64,000 bases of DNA from Gymnorhina tibicen (Eukaryota; Chordata; Aves; Passeriformes; Artamidae): NCBI GenBank assembly GCA_013399875.1, contig VXAZ01002274.1, forward strand, positions 133,527-197,526, in the 5' to 3' direction. Position numbers and translations under genes: made by a program. The notes beneath the pieces are model-generated. The model was given only the letters and a program-made list of their open reading frames with translations. It was not told the DNA's origin and ran no database searches. The stretch's first letter is position 1; the number at the start of each line of letters is the position of its first letter. Of this stretch, positions 34,770 through 46,560 are shown piece after piece.

Positions 34770-35943
34770 AAGCATTTGGAGAGGCAACACTGTTTGATTT
34801 GTCCAGAGCAAGCATCAAACATTCTCTGTCCAGGCTAAGAAGGATAAATAGACAGCTGTGGTTTGTAATTTTGCAAATGGCAACACAATTTTGAGGCATT
34901 TAAGAAGAGCAGATGCTGAACATGGCTTGACTTTTCATGGGTTTGCTCATTAGTGCCTAGTAAGAAGCTCTTCAGGTGTGCAAAAGGAGCCTGACCTCTC
35001 CTGAGTGCAGGTCTATTTATGTATGAGTCACAAATCACTGTCTCTCCTAAAACTAACACAGCTAGGCCAAAGAATGACATAGCCTCCCGATGATGTAATA
35101 TACTATTTTCCACCTTGTTACCTAAAACAGGATTATGAAATTGAATCCAAGGGACAAGTCATATATTTACTTCCCTAAGGTTATCACAAGAAGGGGTAGC
35201 TTTTCACCCAGAAGACGTAATTCTTGGTGTCTCTCAAACATCCATGCAGAAATCAGCTCTAATTGTATCCCTATGGATCTCACCTAGACTTTCACCAGGG
35301 TCCACCTAAAAACTTCTTCCAGGGTTAGGGTTGTGCCTGATCATCTCAGACTGGAGGTAATGACGTTGTAAAACCCAGTGAGTGTTATCTGATGGAGAGG
35401 GACAAAGAGGATTATTTAATGAGTTGTTGGGTCTCAGGTGAGTTTCCAGACTGCAGGTGTTCTCCTTAATGTCTGCCATCAGGCTGGTGCTCTCCTGCCT
35501 TTGTAAGCAACTAGGCCCAAATGACTCCTGAGTCTGGAAGGACTCGAAGCTGTGACACGTTTGCAGGCAGAATAACGGGGATGGTGGGGAAAGAGTACTG
35601 TGAACTCCTGGACAAAGGAAGGTCCATATCCACGTGGAGGAGAGCGTTCAGTCAAGGGAGAAGGTGATTCCTATACCCATGTGCATGCAGGGCTGAACAC
35701 TGGTAAAGGGAATGTGTCAGGACTATATGTATTTAGGGCTGACTGAATAATGTGACAGCAAAAATTTGACAGGACAGTTACAGTCTTGTGTACCTTCAGA
35801 CTTCAGATGTTTATGGGAGGTACATCTAAGGGCCTGAGATCTCAGCTCCCAGGGCAACCATTCTGTAATGTCTCTATTAGGATGATTCACAAATGGAAAT
35901 AGCATTGAAAGAGCCCCAGCACTAACACTCACAACAAGCCATG

Positions 35944-36031
35944 CCGTCTGTGTGTGTCTCTGTGTGCAACTTGCCAGCGTGTTTGTGTGAGTGTAAACAC
36001 AGCATAGCATTTACTTTGTGTGCATGTGTCT
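35944..36031. repeat. Degenerate GT-rich tract
   Basis: TGTGTGTGTCTCTGTGTG, then GTGTTTGTGTGAGTGT and TTTGTGTGCATGTGTCTG, with unique spacers. An aged TG microsatellite. Confidence 0.7.
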
Positions 36032-36954
36032 GCTGGAATGATTGAAGCTTAAGATTTAAAAAAAAAAGTGCAGAGGAATTAGAGCTGAGCAACCCAAGAA
36101 TGATGATGCAATGATATTGCAGCAGCAAAAGCAAAATGATCTGCTAAAAATACACCAGAGGGATCTAAATATTTCCATAAACAGATGGAGGTCGGAGCCC
36201 AAATGTAAGAGAAAAATGCAAGTAAAGGAAATTGTATTTGACAACCATAAGGGTCTTATGGTTCTTCTGTGTCTTTTATCCCAAAAGTTTTTTTTACAGA
36301 TGCTCACACTTGGGCAAAAATGGAGTTTGATCCCACAATACTTTACTCATGTGAGTAACCCTAATTTATGTTCATAGACTCAAAGGGGCCAATGAGCAAT
36401 ACCTTGTATGAATTCTTTTAGAGGAGGCATCTGGCAGTGCTTTATAATGAAGGCTGCAGAGGAGTTTTCACTTTAAACCTTTCTTTTATTAATTCTCATA
36501 ATTTTTTTTTCTGTTTCAGAGCTTTTACATAGTTGGTTGAAGTTTTCCAAACATATTCCATGCCTGAATGTGAATTTTATTTGGATGCATGAGGACGAAC
36601 AGCTTCAGACTGACTGGAAAAATATGCTTTCCTGTAACCAAAAAAGTTCAAAAAGTTCTTCCTCCCTATTTCTTGCCTCTTTATCTAAACAAATGAGAAA
36701 AGGCTAAAATTTTCTTTGCTGAGTTGTCCTACAGGGAGACTGAGATGGTGAAGTTTGGTGAAGTTTCAAAATCAAAAACATCCTAGATGTTTTAGAATAT
36801 AGAAATAATTAATAATATAAAAATACAGAAATATTTTAAGTTTGTAGGTTACTGAAATCCTGCATATGTTCTGCAGGAGTGAAATTCAGCTGCTAGACAA
36901 AGGGTACCAGAGAGCTGTATGACTTGTACTTCTTAGAAGCCAGAGGCCAGTGCT

Positions 36955-37045
36955 CCAGCCTTACTTTGATCTTGTCCAAGTTCACCCAGCTATGAGAGAG
37001 AACCTGACTTTCTGACTGGAAAACCAAAACCAGGTGTGATACCCG
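36955..37045 (-). repeat. Possible MIR-like SINE remnant, antisense
   Basis: TGATCTTGTCCAAGTTCACC followed by CAGCTATGAGAG and CTGACTTTCTGACTGG, then ACCAGGTG, parallels the antisense MIR core 'CTTGCCCAAGGTCACACAGCTAGTAAG' with following 'CCCAGGTCTGTCTGACTCC' elements. The order in the second half is not clean, so this is tentative. Confidence 0.3.
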
Positions 37046-37828
37046 CTGTAGCATTTTCCTGTGGACCACCTTGGCTCATGATAGAATTTAGGCAGGATTA
37101 AAAAGCATTGTCATAACCCCTCTCCTGTCTAGAAATTGCAATCTTACTACTTGAATGAAGACTGAGAGGTGCACAGGCTAGGGAACCTCAGCTCTTGAGC
37201 TCCTGCATCTCAAGTTCCAAGCAAGGATGAAACCTTGTGAATCCACACCAAGATGCATTCTGAGTGGGAGACAAACAACACCACATTTGAAAGCTTCTAT
37301 ACAAATTCTTTCTTCTGGACAAAGCAAACTAGTTCCCTTTCAGGAAGTAAAAAACTTCTTTGTGTTATTTTTGTTTGTTTTATTTCCAGCTCTTGGTCAT
37401 GTCTAATAATTAGCCTAGACAGAGAGGGGTAAAATGTTGTTTCAAGATGTAATCCCCCCCAACCCAAATACGCTGAAATGACTTATTTTGAGAATACTTG
37501 GCCTTAAAGTTTCATGTTTCACGCTCTTCTTTCTAAACAAGCATCTGTCCAAACCAACATATTTCTAGGAAAATGCATTTCTTTTAAATGAAGCTTTTCA
37601 GCAGGAAAAGATCTTATTGGAAAAAATGTGTTCTGATCTCTTTTTCAGACAAACAAGAGTGACCATTTCCTACAGCGTTAGGAAGGCTGGGCTGTCCCAT
37701 CCAGGCTTTCCTATGGATGCCTCCAGGCAGCTTAGTGAATATGATTTATTCTTTGGTTTAGTTTAATCCTTGCTCTGTGCACTGCACAATTCTGCCTTGG
37801 TACATTGCATGAGTGCCCCAAGCTATAG
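37046..37828. other. Non-coding, nothing recognised
   Basis: Unique-looking sequence left of the CR1 tail, with no frame of note. Some of its right end could be diverged CR1 3' UTR but I cannot align it. Confidence 0.5.
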
Positions 37829-37890
37829 GAGCTGGACCAGAAGCTGTGTCGGATCCCTTCCAATCCAAATGACTCTGTCATTCTAACTAT
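37829..37890 (+). mobile_element. CR1 LINE 3' terminus, sense
   Basis: GAGCTGGACCAGAAGCTGTG then GGATCCCTTCCAATCCAAAT then GACTCTGTCATTCTAACTAT. This matches the conserved CR1 3' end 'GGACTAGATGA..GGTCCCTTCCAACCCAAACCATTCTATGATTCTATG'. The typical short tandem repeat at the end (ATTCTATGA) is degraded to TCTGTCATTCTA. Only the last 60 or so bases are recognisable, as is usual for 5'-truncated CR1 copies. Confidence 0.65.
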
Positions 37891-38239
37891 GTCGTGCCAT
37901 ACACAACATAAAGTAAACCCATCAAATTCCCTTTAACCTAATGTAATTTAACTATATTCATCATGATGATGATGAGAACTAAGCACCTGTAATTATACAC
38001 CTGAAAAAAGAAGTTGAGATTGTCAGATAGGAGGCTTGAGAGCCTGACTACAAGACATTCATGTTAAAAGAACCTCAAGTTCTGTTTTAAAATGATGAAA
38101 GATCAGTACAGTGCTCTACGAAGATACCAGAGAAACCAGGGTTTTTTGTCACTTCAGATGTTGTCTACTGACAAACTGTACATTTCTGTTTGGGGAATAG
38201 TAAATCCAAACAATACAGCTTCTTGCTGGTTTTTGTCTG

Positions 38240-38312
38240 TTTTTTTTTTTTTTTCTTTTAAGAACATGTCCTGCAAAAAAAACCAAAAAAACAAAAAAAC
38301 AGAAAAACCCCA
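38240..38312. repeat. T-run facing A-rich tract
   Basis: T15 (38240-38254) is followed 20 bp later by an A-rich tract with CC, C and G interruptions (38275-38312). The two could pair as an imperfect T:A hairpin. No element body was recognised on either side. Confidence 0.8.
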
Positions 38313-41300
38313 GTTTGCAACATACACACATGCCTCATGTTCTGTGCAAAGGCAGGAGAGATTTTTCTTCCACTGCTCTTGACAGTGACAGGAGAGGTCA
38401 GACCTCCTGTGTTACCCAAACCAAAACTTTCCAAGCCTCTGCTTGATATTTTTGCTATTGTATAGCTGAAAGTAATTTTTGTTTCACCTGTTCTACGCTC
38501 TGAGTGCCTTGTCTCCATATGGTGATATACACCATGTCTTTGCTGTAACTTCAGGCGGCACAAACAGCATTAGGAAAGAAGCTTTATGAAAACACAGCAG
38601 AAATGGGTTGGTGATGCCCTAAAGATTTGCACTGGGGAAGCCTTGGTTTGCTGCAGACAGCTCCTCTCCCTTTGCTATGCACTGAGGTAAACTCCCAGCC
38701 CGGGCTTGGCTCACTCTGCCTTGTGAAGAGTCACTGCTGATGTTGATTTATTTAGCGGTTGAGTGGTAGGTTTTGGAAGAGGCAGAAGGAAGCTCTCCCT
38801 TCCTGTTCATACACAGCTGTTCTCCTCCGAGACCCATCTGGATTCACTGGAGGACAACTGGCCTTTGCCAGAGCTCTGTCGTAGGCAGTGTTTACAGCTG
38901 TCCTGCATGGAAGACCAGTGTGTGGTCTGCAGCTATTGATGGAGAAGGGAGACAAGTGCATTCCACAGAATTTGTTCCCTCCACATCTTCCGGAGCTCCG
39001 CAGACTCCATAGTATCAGCTGTCATGACCCCCTCGGACCTGGGTGAAACAGGATAACAGAAGACTGGCTGTGCAGGGCTACTGGTGCTCCTTGCAGGAGC
39101 CATCATATTATGTACAAGCTTTATCCTTTGGGAAGGACTTCTAGCTAGCCTTCGCCTTTGGAAGCAGCCAGCTCCTGTGGTATTCAGAACCACAGAAAAA
39201 AAAATCTCTGGCAGAGGTGAAGCTGCATGTGTAATGAGCTCTCTGTGCCTGGAGAGACAAGGTAAGGGTTACAGGAGCTTCAGGAATACGCCTTTTTTAA
39301 GGAACCTGCCAAGAAAAAAAAGGGCCCTGCGAAGTTTACATCTTTAAAACATAAGAACAAAATAAAAGTATCTTCAGAGCTTCTGATCCGTGCAGATAAG
39401 GAGAGGCTGGGAGCAAGGAATTCACCTGTTGTAATGCTGTGGAGGAGTTCTTCCCTCACACATCCCAGCAGAGAGGGCAGCTGCACCTCTTAGCCCACTG
39501 CAGAGGTTATGAACAGGCCTGGTTTCAAATTCCTTTGCACACAGAATTATCCAATCTGCTAACAGTGCTTAGGAAACATGGAGCCAGCTGCAGGCTGCAG
39601 AGTGTGGATGCCATCCTTATTAGTGGTGGCACTGCCACACAGGCGAATTCAAAGCCTTCCAGAAGAGCGTTAAAACCTTTAAACACTCCAGGTCAGTGAA
39701 GCCAAGCTCCCATTACAGGCAGCAGATTGTCCCCAGTAACTTCTGCAGCAAACCAGCTCATGTAATGTTTGCTCTCACCAAAACAGGCAGACGTGTTGCA
39801 AGCCAAGTCACCAAATGGCCTCCGTTTCCTTGGGATCTTCTGCCTAATGCTGGGAACAGGACACATTGCAAGGACTCTGTTGTCCTTCTGATTCAGTTTT
39901 CATCTTCTCTCCACGCGTTTATGCTTTTTAAACCAAAGAAAGACTTATATGATAAAGCCTGAAGATCTGGGGAAAAGATTCTGGTTTCCTGGATTATTGC
40001 AGCATCAGGACCTGGGACAACTGCAAAAGCTCATCACTGCTTTCAAAGTCCATCACTGAACTTCACCCTACCTTATGTTATTTTCAGTAGAGGACTGCAG
40101 AGTCCCTTACTGGTCCCCTCAGAGGAAGGCAAGGGCAAATTTCAGGATAAACTGGGAGATTTGTGAGGGCGAACTCAGACCTCTGTAGCATGGAGTTGCA
40201 GTAGAGAAAACTGATCAGCTCTGCCTAAACTTATTTTTAGTTTAACTTGGTAAATTCCATAGTGTGCTGAAGACATCTGAAACACAATGACAGTATGAAC
40301 CTAAGTGAGTCTGTGTGATGGAGCTCAATGGATTGTCCATTGACCAAGACAGAATCCAAAAGAACTTCAGGAGACTTGGCTTCTGTGGAGGTTCATCCAT
40401 CCCCAGTTTAAACCACTCAGTTTCATAGAAGTGTGTCCAGTTCTGCTCTGAGTTACACCCACTAACTTGAGCAGAACCACATAAATGTTAACAACAAAAA
40501 GTGAACAAAACAGAATTTAACCCTATTTCTTTTCCTTATACACTTTTCAATACATATTAAAAAAATGAAATCTCACAAATCTGAGATTAAATCTGATATT
40601 AAATCTGGAAATATCTGTCCATATTAGACAACATAATTCACCAAATGGAAAGATGGAGATTCTCCAGGATTAATAACATGGAAAAGTACATTATTTGATG
40701 TGATAAATATTTGGAAAGCAACTTTATTGTCAGGAGTATAAGGACCCACCCGTTACTTGGAAAATCAGGACAAAGCAACAGAATATCTCACTTTAAGGAA
40801 AAACATCAAGGAGAAAAAAGGAAGTTATCCAAGAACTGGGGAAACTTGACCAGGGCCTGCAGGGATTTTAAACTGCAAGACTGTTTGTTGTTTGAACTGA
40901 GTCACACCGATGTAACAGAGAATTTGTCCTTGGCAGCAGAACTGTTAGAATGGAGAGTTAATTCTCCCTCGTGTCAACCCTCTGAATCCAGGTCATCATG
41001 TCTTAATTAAAGTGTACATGGTATGAAATATCATTGAACGTCAATCCAGTTCCTTAGTGTACAGAATGCTATGTTTATTTATGGGGTTTGGCAATCACTT
41101 CTGGAAAAAAAATAACGATATTAAAATATAAAGTTTGTTCATTAATGGGAGAAAAACACCGTCATGCCTTGGATTCTATTCTCAGCTGGTTTGGTGAGAT
41201 TTCTGCCTAGGGGTCATTTTTTCACACATTAAAGAGGTTCTTTGCTACCTCATCTGGGCACAATTCAGTCGTTCTGGGATGATGATGTGTGCATTGATAA

Positions 41301-42093
41301 TGCCTAAGACATGAAGGAAAAGGCTCTGCCCTCCTCTCTCATGCAAAATCTAGAAGAACCACTTCTCTGGGTATCCACCCAGCCCTGGAGCAGAATTCCA
41401 GCCAAACCTGGAAATTCATCACATTCAAAATTGCTCCCTGAAGTTTGATACACAAAGGATGGACAAAGCAGCAAATGCACTAATTGTATATGTTGAAATA
41501 TTACATATATCTAAGGAATAACTGCTATAGTGGTCCAGCCAAGGAAAACAGCAGAGCAAGTCAGATTGGTAGAGATGGGATAGATAGAGAAAGTGCCAAA
41601 CTAAATAAGGTTTGATTATGGCTACACGCTGTCCTCTGCCTCTAATTTTCTCTTGCAGGGAATTTCCTAGAAGAAGGCCAGCATAAATGGTCATGCCTAG
41701 CTCAATAGTTCTCTAAAGTTAACCCATTCCTGGTTTGTGGGATTGTGCCCTCAATTGGCTTTCAAACACAGTTATATACATCAGCTAAGTTCTGCTGATA
41801 TTTTTGGACAAAAAACCAAGGAATCTATTTTTCCTTTAGAAACAAATGCAATTAGCAGAAAGGCACTTTTACCAGTCCTGCTGATGTTCTGCACTTGGGT
41901 TGCTTAAAACCAAGAGGAGTTAACCCTACAGAGTGCAAAAGTTACTAGAATGACCACAGAGCTCCCTTCCTTATCTGGATCCCCATCACAACAACCCAAG
42001 AGGGAGACAGCAGCAGAGATCTAGGAAAAACCCAGGTACCTTACCCCACTACCAAAGTGCCTAATTTATTTTTCAGATGCCTTCACTTGTAAT
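38313..42093. other. Non-coding, nothing recognised
   Basis: Unique-looking sequence. Many overlapping frames of 60-100 codons occur at 38750-39960 because the sequence is less AT-rich there. None shows a domain, signal peptide with ATG, or convincing splice pair. Confidence 0.5.
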
Positions 42094-42171
42094 TTTGGTG
42101 GGTTTTGTGTTAGGGTTGTTTTTGTATGTGTATGTTTGTGGGGTATTTTTTGTTTGGTTGGGTTTTTTTGT
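42094..42171. repeat. GT-rich low-complexity tract
   Basis: About 78 bases almost free of C on the plus strand: GGTGGGTTTTGTGTTAGGG and similar, ending in GGTTGGGTTTTTTTG. Contains several GGG/GG runs, so weak G-quadruplex potential exists. Read in reverse it is the CCAAAC-type A-rich sequence seen elsewhere in the window. Confidence 0.8.
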
Positions 42172-43639
42172 TAACTGACAGTAAGAAGATAGAAGTTTTA
42201 CCATGAGGGTTTATTTGAATCAGGTTCATTGCACTTGAGGATCAGAGCTGAAGAAAACAATTTTCAAGAAAGGGTAAACAGAAGGCCCTTGTGCACTGTA
42301 CCCTGTTGGAAGAGCCATACTTGCAACTCCTTGCAGGATGCCATCAAAGGTGGCTTGAGTCACAGCAAAGGAAAAAACCTTCTGGGACCCCTGCAACATT
42401 ATAGCTTCACAGTAACCTGTGAATTTAGAGATAAACTGTGGACTGCCTGGAGAGCAAGCTTAAACTTGTACTGGATAAGAATGTAGTCAGTTAATACACA
42501 GTCCATCTTCCCTCTGTCTCTTTCCAACCAAATTAAATACATAAAAAGAGACTGCTCTGTCTCCTAAAGAGCTTTTTTCCCAACAGTCTAAACTGAAATA
42601 ATGACAATAGTGGAAGGGCAGGCTCAGGAATGATTCATTAACGGCAAAACAAGGGAAAATTTATACCAAATGTTCCTTGTAACTGCCCCGCTGCTTCCAA
42701 CAGCCTTTCTTGTGTGCTGTAACTGTGGGGTCAAACCTGGTGCTAAACTTTCACATGAGGTCTGTACACATAAGCGTGGAGACCGTGTGCCTGTAAGATG
42801 CTCCCTGCAAACATCTAAAGCCTGCTGTGCATTGCTTTGGCAGCCAGCTCTTCTAGTTGCCAGGTCTCCATGCATATTCAGGCAAGTATCCACACAGGCA
42901 GGTAACTAACTAACTAGAACATGCTGAGGGAAGAGCACAAGACCATCCGCAAGGCATCCTGCAAATTCCAGAAATCCCCAGCTTAGGCAAAGTACCACAG
43001 ATTCACACCGGGGAATTTCCATGCTAAATGGTGGATTTAGCTCACAAAGTAAGCTGCACAGCCATTAAGGGCTTTGAGACTCTTGAAGCCTTTAAACTTG
43101 TGGCCAAGAGAACCGTGTCTCAACACCTAAACTGGGCATTGTAGCAGCTGCAAAGCCTGAGTTGAAGAGAACTATGAAAGAATAAGTCCGTAACACCTAA
43201 GCCTGCTTTTCAATAGAGAAAGGCAACTCACATTAAAAGAGGAGCAAATCCACAAATCCCATTTTTCAACCCATCTTCCACAAAGACTGGTGATGGAGGA
43301 TATCCGTGGTGTATGCAATGCCTGCAGCCCCAACTCCTTTGAGTGCAGTCCTACCAGAACTGCTGACACGTCTTCAGAGGGGGAGCTGCTAATAGAGACC
43401 TTATGTGACACTGTAGCTGTTTTATGCAAAAATCCGTAAAATTATTAAAAGCTTCTGCAGAATCAAAGAAAGCTCATGATGAGAAAGGCCAACAGTTTTT
43501 TGGATCAAGCAATATTGTAGCTCAAATCTTGTTGCCAAGCTTGCCTGCTTCTCTTTTCTCTCTTAATTTGTTCGGACTAGTTTGAAATGAGTCAGTGATG
43601 GTGCTTCCTCAAGAGAGCTATGTGGCTTCCTAGCTCTTG
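42172..43639. other. Non-coding, nothing recognised
   Basis: Unique-looking sequence with frames under 90 codons on both strands and no recognisable repeat. Confidence 0.55.
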
Positions 43640-43735
43640 CTGTGAGAAACATCATCCTCATGTTTGGCCAGGCTTTCATTTAACCCAAACCTGTACCCCT
43701 CCATTTTCCTGTCTCTCAATAAACACATCAAAATC
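43640..43735 (-). mobile_element. Tentative old CR1-type 3' UTR remnant, antisense
   Basis: GTGAGAAACATCATCCTCATGTTTGGC, then AACCCAAACCTGTACCCCTCCATTTTCCTGTCTCTCAATAAACAC, resembles antisense CR1 'GTAAAGAAGTTCTTCCTCATGTTTAG..CTTGTGCCCATTGCCCCTTGTCCTGTCACTGGACAC' in order. The match is patchy. Confidence 0.3.
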
Positions 43736-44339
43736 CCCACCTTCTTTTCCAGTGTCTCCAGGTAGCTTCTGGGCTTTTACTACCTTTTCCCATCACTGAG
43801 GGCACTTCTACACAGAGACCTCTGAACAGCCTTACTCCTTGGCCAAGCAGTTTGGGCATATGTGATTCTATTTCAGAAACCATGTACCTGCCTTGCTGAA
43901 CCAGAGTTTGGGGTAAGAAGCCAAGCTGGGAGGCAGGATATGGTTTAGTTTGAAAGCAATACTGTGTTAATGCAAATACACAGCTTTAGAAATGTAGCAG
44001 GGCTGTTACAGTGACATCTAAGGTTTCCCTAGACATTACTGCTCTTTCCACCCTGTAATTTTATATAGTGAGCCAGTAAAATAAATGAACAGCAGACACA
44101 GGAATCTGCCTGGAAGTACATTGATCCCAGTACTGAGAATCTGGACCCAGCTATAGGTCTTGCTTAGAGGCTGGTCTTCAACTTTTGTTGACTCATCAGC
44201 CCTCCTGGTTTCATGTTGGCTGAAAATATTTTAGCTTTATTTTCATATACTATTATTTGTAGACCTTTTACAAGTAGTCCACAAGTTGGAAGTGTAGCCT
44301 GTGGAGGTAGTTTATAATTTAGCCACTCAGCCTATTTCC

Positions 44340-44550
44340 TTCTTCTTCGTCTCCTTTTGCACTAAAGACTTCACAGTTTTAAGCTGGCAATTAAAACCAC
44401 TGCAGCAGTTTTATTAGCCCTGCATGCCATCTTGTTCTACCCATGTTATTTACTTATGCTAATTGGTCAGGTATTAAAGAACAAACACAGCAATTAATTA
44501 GTGGTCTGACCAGAATTATAAAGAAATAAAGGCTTTTCATGGGTCTCAGA
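44340..44550. promoter_or_regulatory. AT-rich motif-bearing block (candidate enhancer)
   Basis: Contains an octamer variant ATGCTAAT (44456-44463) overlapping a reverse CCAAT core (ATTGG, 44462-44466), a palindromic AATTAATT within CAATTAATTAG (44491-44501), and GGCAATTAAAACC near 44388. POU and homeodomain factors bind such cores. The sequence is complex and non-repetitive. Confidence 0.35.
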
Positions 44551-45880
44551 TTTGAGTCACTCACAGAAGCTTACAGAGTGAAAAAATGAAGAGGGGTGAA
44601 TCATGGTCAAAAGAAACGTTTTCAGTCATGCAGTATGGCATCCAGATGTGTGGGAACTGACTACACTTTTAGTTCAGGGCACAGTCAGTCTTCTAACGGG
44701 CATTTATTCTCTCCAAGGACTGGGTTTGACAGGGAGCAGCAAGCCATGGAGACACTGTGCTATTCAGGGAAGCTGGCTTGATGTGGTGACCTCAGGTGCT
44801 CAGGTAGGTCATCTTGGATAGAGGAAAACCACCTTGCCCTTGAGGCTGGACTCACACTAAGGACTGCAAGAGTGGCAGCATGATTTCCTGTCTCAAATGT
44901 CGCTGGATGAATTTAGATGTGTCTTCTTTACTTGAAATCTGGACTTACAGTTTTGGAATTGACTTTGTGCTAGCAAGGCAGTTTATGAAAAGGCAACTTT
45001 CCTGTGGTGCCTGATGGCATGTGGATGTCACATCTGGGGCCCTGGGAAAAGTAGCCCTGTCCTTCACTTTTTTGTACCATGCGAACATCAGCTTAACCTG
45101 TCCCTCTCGAGAATCAGAGCCATTCAAAGTACATGACAGTTTTAATGTTTATTGTCCACTGTCTTTGAGGGCCATTTGGGAAAAGGATTTCTACTCCATA
45201 ATTGTTGCGCCACAGAAGGATGGTTAAAATCCATCTTATTATGAAAACATGGAAAGTGTTAGTGAGGGAAGGCAGACAAGTGCAAACTTGCACTGAAAAT
45301 GCAAGTATCCATTTCTGTATGCAAAACCCTTGCAGTCACCAGCCAACACTTGCAGCTCAATACATGAACAGCTCAGAGGTTATTTGAGGTGCACCAAAAT
45401 GGTCTTCCTTGGCTTTGTAGTCCATGACTCCACTACAGAAAGATTTCACACCCTCTGGTAACCAATCTAGGCAGATAATGAGTCACCCCTGAGATAACAA
45501 CCAATGATGCCCAGGAGTAAACAGGATTTCAAGTAGAGACTCCTGGTGGCTGCAGAGAGCAGGAGTCAAAGATGAATGACAAGAAATCATGCAGTATAGA
45601 TGCATACGGCTCCGTGAAATGAACAAGGTTCAAAATTTAGCACCTCACATATTTTGGCTGCTCCAACTCAGAGTCTGCAGAACCTCTGGTGAGCATTTGA
45701 GCACACTGCTGTCACTCTAAAGCAAAACCACGAGGAGAACCAGAGGAATCTGGCACGTATGATTTCCGGCCAGAGCACAGTGCAAACATCACCAGATATG
45801 TAACTGAGTAATGACCACCCAAACAGCTGAGAAGAGCAGCAGATCTCATATTCACCCAGAGAAAGGTTGCTAGCCCCATC

Positions 45881-45908
45881 TATTGCTACCATTGCTGCTA
45901 TTGCTATC
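45881..45908. repeat. ATTGCT-type hexamer repeat
   Basis: TATTGCTACCATTGCTGC then TATTGCTATC gives about four imperfect copies of a 6-9 bp unit. Confidence 0.6.
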
Positions 45909-46540
45909 TTTCATTGTCCCTTCTTGCCAGGGTGTTCTCCAGCCAAATGACACATCCTAAAGGACAGCATGGCATCCACAGAGCTGCCAGAGAGACAGCA
46001 GTGAGCACATCAAAGACGTGTTTGAGGGGTCCCTTCATCTTGCTTTTGCTGCACAAGCTGTTTGAGGAGACAGATCAGTCAAGGAACTGAAAAACATCCA
46101 AAGATTAGACTAACCTCAGAACTGAAGTACTCTTCCACTTAGCAGAGAAGAGGCCAGAGGGAGGAAGTCTCAGACACTTGAGGTTATGCCTGAGGATGGC
46201 ATGAGTCAAGCAAGGGTTGCAATGTGAAGGGCAGATATGGAGCTGAACCTGCCCATTTTGGGAGCAAACATCCTCCTAACACTCACAGTCATTGTTCCCT
46301 ATGCCGACAGCTCCTACAGAGAGCACCTCTGGAGCAGTGTGGAGTTCCCATTACTAATGCTGGGAGCTGAGGGCTCTCAGTGTGATGCAGTAAAGAACAA
46401 AAATAAAAGGTCTCAGCTCTGTAAGTGACTTCAGATGGTGTGGGCCAAAAAGTATTCAGAGAAATAGCACTTCTTAGAATAGTGCAGCTGTTCTGAACAA
46501 TGCTTACATGGATGAGAGAGCTGCTATGACTTCAACACTA

Positions 46541-46560
46541 AGAAAGTTTGCAAACTTTCT
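46541..46560. repeat. Perfect 20-bp palindrome
   Basis: AGAAAGTTTGCAAACTTTCT equals its own reverse complement, with no spacer and no extension beyond 20 bp. Its centre, GTTTGCAAAC, carries two opposed forkhead-like TTTGC/GCAAA half sites. It could be a dimer site or a cruciform-prone sequence, or chance. Confidence 0.9.

Larger units (their letters stand above)
33651..36954. other. Non-coding, only simple sequence recognised
   Basis: Includes a 17-bp-period duplication of AGATTCTGGGAA (33782-33793 and 33799-33810), a doubled AAAGCTTC near 34010, an AAT/ATG microsatellite and a GT-rich tract. A 132-codon frame at 33938-34336 has no recognised domain. Confidence 0.5.
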
